Assembly (NCBI GenBank): GCA_964511425.1
Contig: CAZEFI010000001.1
Location: 239,906 to 303,905 of the forward strand
Reading direction: 5' to 3'
DNA: 64,000 nt
From: Bin55 sp964511425
GTDB taxonomy: Bacteria > Pseudomonadota > Gammaproteobacteria > Pseudomonadales > Azotimanducaceae
Below, in pieces: positions 36,428 through 43,639 of this stretch (position 1 is its first letter; the number at the start of each line of letters is the position of its first letter). The notes beneath the pieces are model-generated. The model was not told where the DNA came from. It saw only the letters and a program-made list of their open reading frames with translations, and searched no databases. Both the position numbers and the translations under genes were made by a program.

Positions 36428-37751
36428 ATGGATAAAAATACAGTACGGGGGGGGGGCAAGCTGTAATGTACCGAACCGTACCATATTCCTGCATGACAAT
36501 CTAGAGATTCTTCAAGGGATCAATGACAGTTGCATTGATCTGATTTATCTCGATCCCCCATTCAACAAAAACAAAAAATTCACTGCTCCGATAGGCAGTA
36601 GTGCTGAGGGTGCAGGATTTAGAGATATTTTCCGCGAGGAAGATGTCAAGGATGATTGGCTGAAAACGATCAAGGAAGATCAGCCTGAGTTGTTTCAATA
36701 CCTAAATGGTATCAAAGGCGTAGGAAAGCCATACAACTTCGCCTATCTCGCATATATGGCAATCCGACTGATTGAGTGCCATCGTATACTGAAACAAACG
36801 GGCTCACTCTATCTCCATTGTGATCCAACCATGAGTCATTATTTGAAAACTACCTTGGATTGTATCTTTGGAGAACAGAATTTTCGTAATGAAATTGTTT
36901 GGAAGTACAAGTTTGGGTCAAGAGGACGAAACGCTTTTGGAAAAAAACACGATATCCTGCTTTTTTATGCACGAAGTAGCAACGCATCTTTTTTCAGCGA
37001 TGCTGTACGAGTTCCACACGAACCCGATTCATTAGAGCTCAACTATCGCCATGTGGATGAGGAAGGGAGAAGATATCGTAAGGGTACTTGGAAGAGTGGA
37101 AAGGAGTATCGTTATTACGCAGATGAGGGTAGGACGTGTGATGATACTTGGGCGGATATATCAGCTTTACATCAGGCAGATAAGGAACGAACTGGCTATC
37201 CTACTCAAAAGCCTTTAGCACTGTTAGATCGGGTAATTAAGGCATCAAGCGTCGAAGGCGACATAATCCTAGACCCATTTTGTGGTTGTGCTACAACATG
37301 CGTAGCGGCTGAAAATAATGGGCGGCATTGGATTGGGATAGACGTGTCGCAGAAGGCATATGACCTGGTGAAAGAGCGATTAGATAAGGAAGTAGCGCGT
37401 CCTCACGAACTGCCGCAGTTCCGCGAAGAAATCCATCTCCAAGCACGACCGCCAAAACGTACTGACATTGGTGCGAGCGTGCATGAGACAAAACATGTTT
37501 ACATTATTTCGCACCCGAAGTACCCCGATGAGTATAAGGTAGGTATTGCGAAGAATGTCAAGGCACGCTTAAACTCGTACCAGACAGGTGACCCAGATCG
37601 CCTCTTTAAGATAGAGTTTTCACACGCCACGCACTTGTACCGGCAAACAGAGTCTTACATTCACGAACATTTCGACAATAAACACGAATGGGTCCGAGCC
37701 GATTTAAACGACATTAAACAGGAAATTCTTGCTTACGTACAGGGAGCATAA
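36428..37751 (+). CDS. Phase-variable DNA methyltransferase with C-terminal GIY-YIG/T5orf172-like domain
   Basis: Predicted SAM-dependent DNA methyltransferase of about 440 aa. ATG 36428 starts MDKNTVR, then runs into G10 (36447-36456) and, as sequenced, stops after 12 codons. With 9 or 12 G the frame joins NRTIFLHDNLEIL, the usual N-terminus of this class. No ATG/GTG/TTG occurs in the enzyme frame before TTG 36690, which lies after the catalytic motif. Motif IV LDPPFN is at 36549-36566 and motif I DPFCGCATTCVAAE near 37272, the order of beta-type amino-methyltransferases. The tail (about 37495-37745: VYIISHP, KVGIAKNVKARL, TESYIHEHF, EWV) matches GIY-YIG superfamily T5orf172/MUG113 domains. 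The target sequence is unknown. It lies 51 bases after the transposase. Confidence 0.8.
36447..36456 (+). repeat. G10 homopolymer (contingency tract)
   Basis: Ten consecutive G residues lie seven codons into the methyltransferase gene. Slippage by one base would switch the gene between OFF (10) and ON (9 or 12). It is the only such G tract I noticed in the window. Confidence 0.75.
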
Positions 37752-37809
37752 CACGTTCGATATTTGTAAATAACCTCTGAGTACACCACTGGTTAGTTAT
37801 CCAGTCGTG

Positions 37810-37815
37810 TATAAT
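37810..37815 (+). promoter_or_regulatory. -10 promoter element of the 60-aa passenger gene
   Basis: A perfect TATAAT lies 27 bases before ATG 37843. No strong -35 is seen at 17 bases. A TTGTAAAT motif copy lies 38 bases upstream. Confidence 0.4.
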
Positions 37816-37842
37816 AATATTACCCGAATAAACGGAGGCACC

Positions 37843-38025
37843 ATGACAAAAAGAGCCGAAGACAAAAAACCTGTCGTTAAACTCAAACGACCGACCTACC
37901 AGCCGAGTAAAGCAGAGTTAGAGGAAGAAATTAAATTGGATATTCCAGGTGAGACGCTGGAAGAAAGGGTGAATCACATAGCAAAAGCGGTACTCCAACC
38001 TGTCAAAGTAGAGTACGATGATTGA
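37843..38025 (+). CDS. 60-aa passenger protein of unknown function
   Basis: A short ORF MTKRAEDKKPVVKLKRPTYQ, with GGAGG six bases before its ATG and TATAAT upstream, so expression is likely. It is basic at the start and acidic in the middle (SKAELEEEIKLDIPGETLEE), resembling small antitoxin-like or DNA-binding accessory proteins in general character. I do not recognise the family. It ends 8 bases before the right inverted repeat. Confidence 0.55.
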   Translation: MTKRAEDKKPVVKLKRPTYQPSKAELEEEIKLDIPGETLEERVNHIAKAVLQPVKVEYDD

Positions 38026-38033
38026 TAGTTCCT

Positions 38034-38082
38034 GTCGGTCTTAACTAGCGATGTGAGTCCGGCACTATCGTATATAATTCCC
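38034..38082 (-). repeat. Right terminal inverted repeat of the IS1595 element
   Basis: Reverse complement of 34269-34317 with two mismatches. Read on the minus strand it supplies the aberrant residues GIIYDSAGLTSLVKTD at the end of the truncated ABC-2/M1 frame. Confidence 0.93.
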
Positions 38083-38090
38083 AATGAAAA
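38083..38090. repeat. Target-site duplication, right copy
   Basis: AATGAAAA, identical to 34261-34268. Confidence 0.9.
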
Positions 38091-41001
38091 GTACGGTTTT
38101 ACGTCCAAAGACCGAAAATGCTGGCTACTTCGAATAGCAATTCTTTGTGCTTGATTCCCCTCAAACCAAATAGGCTCAGTGAGAACTCCGTTGCCTTCAA
38201 GTTCATACATCGGGCTTCTACCGTCGTAAATTCGTATGAATCCGGGAGATTTTTCGTTGTTGTACAACACAAAGCTCGTCAATATTTCGTCTGTGCTGTC
38301 TCTATCATCTATCAACGATAGGGAGGGTCGGATAGCGATGTAGCCGGGTGCTTTGGATGTGAGTAACAAATCTCGGATTACAGCATTCATCGGTCTGTAC
38401 TCCTGTGGTGTTAGCCCAACCAATTCTTCAAAAGAGAAGTTTCCGTCGCGGTGTCGATCTAGAACATCGCGAAAGATCCTGCCTAGTACCTCCGAACCGT
38501 AATAGTCTCGCAATGAACGAATTATGGCATATCCCTTGTGCCAAAGTACTTGGCGTCGCATGTCCCAATCAGGTAGCTGCTCTAGATCGCTCAGGGAACT
38601 AGATTCGGCTGAGAACCAAACAGATGGTTGATCGAAGTACTTTCCTGCGAATTCCTTGCTCAACCATAAGTCTGAGTGAATTTTGTACAAGTCCTTCGTT
38701 AGTAGATCTTGGATTGAGAAGTAGGTCTCCTGCTCCAATACTAGTTGCGCGGTAAGTCGTTCTAAAACGAATTGCATTGCAAGAGCACCATCTCCAGTAG
38801 GAGATGTTTGATTAGTCAAGAAGTTTTTACTGAATGCTATATAAGGATTTTCGCCTACTACATCGTATCTGAGTCGATTCAGTAAGCGAGGAAGCATATA
38901 TACTTCTCGTTGTTCGCGTTCGTTCCAACGTCGGTACATGTCGTTGTCTCGATCAAATCGAACGCTGAGCAGACCTGATTCTCGTACTAGGAACAGTCCT
39001 GGCGGACCAAGGATCGAATCCATCTGCCAGCCACCACCAAATATTCTTAAACTCGACGGTACTTCCACAACGGTAAATCGGTCGTAAGGGTACTCTAAGC
39101 CAAGCAAACGAGCTCGTTTTAACCGCTCTGCTAGCCATTCCGTCAGTTCACTTTCTAGTCCAACCAAATGTTCGAGGGCTTTTCGACGATGTGGAGATAC
39201 TAAGAGTTCAAACTCCACCCCCTCGACGGTTATCGTACTACGTGCAAACTTCGAACTGACAATCGTAATCGACGGTACCGGTATCGAAGATCGAATGTGA
39301 TAGGTATCTGGAGGACCGGTTTCATCTCTCTTTCGCTCGCCCGGAGCGACAACCAACCAATTGCGATGAGTGGTAATTTCTAGGTCAAATGTGTAAAAAT
39401 CTGTCGCATGTTTATCTAAGTTCTCCCTTCCTGTTGCCACACCTGGAGTGGGGTACCAATGTGAGCCCGGTAACAACGCAACATAAGCCGAATGAAAAAT
39501 AGTGCTCTCCGTACCTAAGTTCCGTAGTCTTCGAAGCTGTTTACCCTTCAAATTTGCAACATCAATTGCCGCGTCCATATATGCAAAAGATTCCAGCGGT
39601 TTCCCACGAGCGAGCACATGTAGCTCGGCTGCGGTGATCTTCGGATCCCAAGGCACTTTTAACAATCCACTTTTGAATTCGTAGCCGCTAACTGATATTC
39701 CGTTTACATAAACGTCATCAATGTGAAAACCTGGGTTGAATGCGAAAACAGCTTCCGTAGCCTGAAAAAGTTCAGGAGTACTTACCTGCAGCGTAACGTC
39801 AAGAGAAATGAATTTGGCGGAGTGCAACTCGACACGACCGGAAACGTGCTCAAGGTCTAGCACGTCAAGCATTTCGTTCTGGTGGTGTTCAGTCGCCCAA
39901 ACTTCGGTTTGGTGCGTATTACGCCAAGCTCGGTACGACGAACCTACAAGTAGGACAATAGCGAGGGCTAAAAGAGCGACACTCACTAGGGTACCAAATC
40001 TTCGCGAAACTTGGGAGCGAGGGAAGCACAGAGCTGCACCAGATACGATTGCGGTAGCCAGTACGAGCATCGTCAGTCTTTGGACGACCAGAGAAGCAGT
40101 CACAAAGACTGGAGCTAATTCCGATGGATAGATCGCGGACGCCGAGAATGATTGCAATGACTCCAGCAGCCAAAAAGGAAGCATGGGTGCTGCTTGGATG
40201 AGAAACGTCAATGTGGGAACTCTATGGGGTTCTTCCATCACCTCCATCGGCAATCCCATCGTTAACACACACCATCCGACAAAGAGGAAACTGGTCAATA
40301 GTGCACCAGCAAGTCGCGATCGCGACAACAATGTAATTAACATCGCAGTTGCTCCCCAGAATGCAAGATTCGGAACGATGTCCCATATGACAAACGCCAA
40401 AATGCTCCACACTTCTGGGATTTCGCCATACGCTAGCCCAAATAGTGTGTCGATGTATCCGTAGACGCTTATGAGAATCAACGCGAAGATAACGGGAATC
40501 GAAGAGATTGCAATGAAGCTTAAAAGTCTCCCCGCGACCAGCTCCCAATTTGCGACAGGGCTGCTTTCGAGGGCTTCATTAATTCGGTTTTGAACACTTT
40601 CGGTCCGAAGATTGCAACCCAAATAGATAACACCGAAGGTGGTCACTACGAGGTACCATGTCAATAGTGATGCCGCGAAGTACTTGGGGCCGATAGGTAT
40701 GTCGTAAGAATATCCATGAGTCCAAAAGTTGAAGAACTCGATAGTCTCTACGAAATACATGGCTGCAAACACCAAGGTCACCGTCACGAAGAACACCCAT
40801 GTACTCGGAGAGTACCAACGAATACGAAACTCGTTCTGAGTAATCCGCCGCAAATTATTTCCAACGGAGAAGATGGATTTCAACTTATTTGAGCCTTCGG
40901 ATAAACTACTGTTGATTAAATGATCATGTGACAAGCATCAAACATGCTGCAAGTTCACTGATGAGTTAGGTTAACAGTGTTTGTTGTTCCCTAGTTGAGT
41001 C

Positions 41002-41646
41002 TCAGTGATATCGAATCAGGTGTTGGAACAATCTCGTTAACTGGACCGTATCGAACGGTTCCTTAATGTAACCTATACAGTCCCCTTCGGGGTCAAACAC
41101 CACAAGGTGTCCTTGGTGCTCGACTAGGTATTGCAACTCTGAAGCGGACGGAATACGTTCGTAGCCGACACCAACCTGGCTCGCGAACTCTTTGATCTTT
41201 GCCTCCGTTCCAGTGACGCCTAGAAAAGAATCGGAATAACGCGTGACAAATTCATGCACCTCTTCCACGCCATCGCGTGTTGGATCCACGGTAACAAACA
41301 TACTTTGAAATAAAGAGATTTCCTCTGTAGCTAAAGTGTCCTGAAATCTATCGACGGTACGTTCCAAGATTTTCATGGTTACCGGACAGATATCTGGACA
41401 GTTGGTATATCCAAAAAACGCGTACGTCCACTTCCCCTTTAGTTGAGACCCATCAAATAACTCGCCTGACTGCGTTAGCAGATCGATGCCTTCTATGAGA
41501 CGAGGAGATGGTAATTGGACAAATCCGAGTGCTTTAAGCTGCTCTGTATCTAGCGGTCGATCTTTATTCGCTTGTCCAAGCCAGAACAACGCTCCGACTG
41601 CGACGACTAGGCCTGCGAAAAATGTAAATATCTGGTACTTTTTCAT
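41002..41646 (-). CDS. SCO1/SenC family copper chaperone
   Basis: A 214-aa membrane-anchored thioredoxin-like protein that helps assemble the CuA centre of cytochrome c oxidase. It has one N-terminal helix (~7-25), the copper-binding TNCPDICP motif (~residue 79) and a distal His in EHQGHLVVFDPEG (~175). It begins one base after the SURF1 gene stop, so both are co-translated assembly factors. Confidence 0.93.
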   Translation of the reverse strand: MKKYQIFTFFAGLVVAVGALFWLGQANKDRPLDTEQLKALGFVQLPSPRLIEGIDLLTQSGELFDGSQLKGKWTYAFFGYTNCPDICPVTMKILERTVDRFQDTLATEEISLFQSMFVTVDPTRDGVEEVHEFVTRYSDSFLGVTGTEAKIKEFASQVGVGYERIPSASELQYLVEHQGHLVVFDPEGDCIGYIKEPFDTVQLTRLFQHLIRYH

Positions 41647-41647
41647 G

Positions 41648-42367
41648 TTAGCGTGTTCCTACCTCGCCTTTTCGAACAGCAAAAAACCAATATCCACTGA
41701 CTACTAGGCCACCGATGAGAAGCCATTGAAACGAATATCCCCAATGTCTCGCTGGTTCATTTTCAACAATTATTTGTAGAGGTGTAAATGCCCCTTCACT
41801 CCCACCTAGTAAGCGAATTTCATCGTTGAACGCATCCGTGATTTCCGCCATTCGTTTAATGTTCAATCGATACACGCTCTTTGGCCAAGTCGGCTCGTCG
41901 TAAGACTTATCGGATGGAAAGTGCTTGTGGCGCCATATAACGCCCGTGATTTCCACAGTTCCCGTAGGAGTTTCAAATTCTGGTATTTCACGAAAATGTT
42001 GCTGAATAGGTAGCCACCCACGATTCACCAGAAAAGTACCTATCTCTGTTCGGAATGGTGTTATGATCCAATACCCAGGTAGCTGATTATGACGTTGATA
42101 ACCCACAATGAACGATCGTTCTTTAGTATAAGTACCAACTAACCGTAGTTGTCTATATGCGGTCTCGTGTTCTCGATAATCCGAAAGTTCAATCGCATCT
42201 TCGTGTAACCGCGCGATGTACTCTAGTCGTTCACTGTTTTTTTCAAAGCCTTTGGTGAATTGCCATAACGAAAGACTCAAAGTAGCGAGTACAGCCAACG
42301 CTACTAACGTAGTAAGTACCCAGCCACCTGGAGGTGTTTTAAGCAAGCGAACCTTCACGGGAAACAT
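41648..42367 (-). CDS. SURF1 family cytochrome oxidase assembly protein
   Basis: A 239-aa inner-membrane protein with the SURF1 layout. One helix lies at ~14-33 and one near the C-terminus (WLLIGGLVVSGYWFFAV), with a periplasmic domain between (YTKERSFIVGYQRHNQLPGYWIITPF, VNRGWLP, RHWGYSFQW). It is involved in heme a insertion into cytochrome oxidase, consistent with the adjacent SCO gene. Confidence 0.92.
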   Translation of the reverse strand: MFPVKVRLLKTPPGGWVLTTLVALAVLATLSLSLWQFTKGFEKNSERLEYIARLHEDAIELSDYREHETAYRQLRLVGTYTKERSFIVGYQRHNQLPGYWIITPFRTEIGTFLVNRGWLPIQQHFREIPEFETPTGTVEITGVIWRHKHFPSDKSYDEPTWPKSVYRLNIKRMAEITDAFNDEIRLLGGSEGAFTPLQIIVENEPARHWGYSFQWLLIGGLVVSGYWFFAVRKGEVGTR

Positions 42368-42397
42368 TCATGATACACTACCGATACCGTCTAGTGC

Positions 42398-42946
42398 TCA
42401 TCGAATAGAGTTTTTGGTTTTAGCGTCAAGGATTCGGCTTGGTCCGAGAACGGAACCGATCTTACCGGGCACCACAAAATCGACCTGCGATGCAAATTCC
42501 CGAACCACTTTCTTCATGGTCGTCGCAGGTTCAGCACCGGAAACATTGGCTGACGTTGAAACAATAGGTGCACTAAAGAGTTTTACGAGTTTTCGACTTT
42601 GATCATGATCGGGCACTCTTGCCGCAATTGACGCGCGATTGCCGGTTACCCAGTGTGGAAATCGACATGTTGGCAACACCCAAGTTACGTGCCCCGGCCA
42701 GCTAGCAAGTATTTTGTCTTGGGTCACCGATGGTAAAAAGTCCATTTCTTCTTGAAACATCGACGGATCAGAACCAATCACGATTAGTCCCTGATCTACC
42801 GAACGCTGTTTTATATCGAGAATCCGGTTCACGGTAATCTCGTTCCAAGGATCGCATGCGAATCCCCACACGCCTTCCGTCGCGTGCGCGATTACACCGC
42901 CTTCTTTGAGTATTTTGGCTGCGTGGTACAGTTCATCTTGGTACAC
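42398..42946 (-). CDS. tsaC: Threonylcarbamoyl-AMP synthase (TsaC/YrdC)
   Basis: A 182-aa Sua5/YciO/YrdC-family enzyme making threonylcarbamoyl-AMP for tRNA t6A. Segments AKILKEGGVIAHATEGVWGFACDP and RSVDQGLIVIGSD replace the usual PT-E-YGLGCD and KRP-KGLILV wording; STSANVSGAEPATTM is canonical. The short form without a Sua5 C-terminal domain points to TsaC. It begins 4 bases after purE. Confidence 0.92.
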   Translation of the reverse strand: MYQDELYHAAKILKEGGVIAHATEGVWGFACDPWNEITVNRILDIKQRSVDQGLIVIGSDPSMFQEEMDFLPSVTQDKILASWPGHVTWVLPTCRFPHWVTGNRASIAARVPDHDQSRKLVKLFSAPIVSTSANVSGAEPATTMKKVVREFASQVDFVVPGKIGSVLGPSRILDAKTKNSIR

Positions 42947-42949
42947 GAT

Positions 42950-43450
42950 TCATGACTCTAGCTCGCGTTGAACCTCTTGATTGTGCGCTGCAATGTTAGT
43001 TGCGTTTTTTTCTCTTTCGTCTCGTAATTTCTTGGCCAACTGTTCGTCCGAGAGCGCGAGCATTTGTACCGCGAGATAGCCGGCATTTTTTGCACCCGCA
43101 GACCCGATCGCTACAGTCGCAACGGGAATTCCTCCCGGCATTTGTACCGTCGACAACAACGCGTCAAATCCGTTGAGTGGCCCACCATCGACAGGAATCC
43201 CAATAACAGGTTTGGTTGTGTGAGCAGCAACTGCGCCTGCTAAATGCGCTGCTAAACCAGCCGCACAAATAAAAACTCTACAGCCATTCTTTTCCACTGT
43301 AGCCACATATTCAGCGGTTTGCTTTGGGGTACGATGCGCAGAAGTTACTTTAACCTCAAAAGGGACTCCAAATTCTTCAAGGACATTGGTCGCCGCGCGT
43401 ATTTTCGACCAGTCGGATTTCGATCCCATCAAAATAGCTACTAAACTCAT
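42950..43450 (-). CDS. purE: 5-(carboxyamino)imidazole ribonucleotide mutase
   Basis: Class I PurE of purine synthesis (166 aa). MGSKSDW near the N-terminus, SAHRTP (~40), AGLAAHLAGAVAAHTTKPVIGIPV and the central MPGGIPVATVAIGSAGAKNAGYLAVQML are all family hallmarks. I take ATG 43450 (MSLVAILMGSKSDW); the frame opens at 43468. purK, the usual partner, is not next to it. Confidence 0.95.
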   Translation of the reverse strand: MSLVAILMGSKSDWSKIRAATNVLEEFGVPFEVKVTSAHRTPKQTAEYVATVEKNGCRVFICAAGLAAHLAGAVAAHTTKPVIGIPVDGGPLNGFDALLSTVQMPGGIPVATVAIGSAGAKNAGYLAVQMLALSDEQLAKKLRDEREKNATNIAAHNQEVQRELES

Positions 43451-43606
43451 GAACGTGTTCTCTGGCACACAAAGAAAAGGAAATTATTGTAACGAGACGA
43501 CAGAGAGCTAATGGCGCACAAGATCGTTTCATACGGACTACGACCGCTATCACAATTCTTGCGAGTCTAATCAAGGTAAAACATCGTAGCTTCTTGGTCC
43601 AAAAAA

Positions 43607-43612
43607 TATAAT
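43607..43612 (+). promoter_or_regulatory. -10 element upstream of polB
   Basis: TATAAT lies 28 bases before ATG 43640. A CTGT half-site follows at 43614-43617, but its partner ACAG is missing, so a LexA box is not established. Confidence 0.3.
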
Positions 43613-43639
43613 ACTGTACGTATAACTAATATACTACTA

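Larger units (their letters stand above)
34269..38082. mobile_element. IS1595-family element (3,814 bp) with methyltransferase cargo
   Basis: The boundaries are 49-bp terminal inverted repeats (34269-34317 and 38034-38082, 47 of 49 bases matching) flanked by the 8-bp direct repeat AATGAAAA. Inside are an ISXO2/IS1595-type DDE transposase and passengers: a small Cas2-like ORF, two small minus-strand ORFs, a methyltransferase with a GIY-YIG-like tail, and a 60-aa ORF. Minimal IS1595 elements are about 0.7-1.1 kb; longer members with passenger genes are known in this family. It interrupts a roughly 1,198-codon gene, and exact removal restores the frame. Confidence 0.92.
37974..40934 (-). pseudogene. 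5' part of an ABC-2 permease/M1-peptidase-like gene, truncated by the IS1595 element
   Basis: The native frame runs 40934 to 38083 (about 950 codons); the last ~36 codons are from the element. Residues ~30-330 hold an ABC-2 type permease with several membrane helices. A periplasmic part follows that resembles the M1-peptidase-like portion of bacterial ABC-2/M1 fusions (LRIFGGGWQMDS, NPYIAFSKNFLTNQTSPTGDGALAM). A HExxH zinc motif is not visible, so peptidase activity is doubtful even for the intact form. Joined to 34260-33516 the gene has 1,199 codons including stop (1,198 aa). No cognate ATPase gene is adjacent. It may still be translated as a truncated membrane protein. Confidence 0.88.

Noticed and set aside
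36447..36456. G10 tract dismissed as sequencing error only
   Set aside because: Cannot be excluded, but its position directly after the sole start codon of a methylase gene in a mobile element is typical of a contingency locus, so it is reported as a finding with that caveat.
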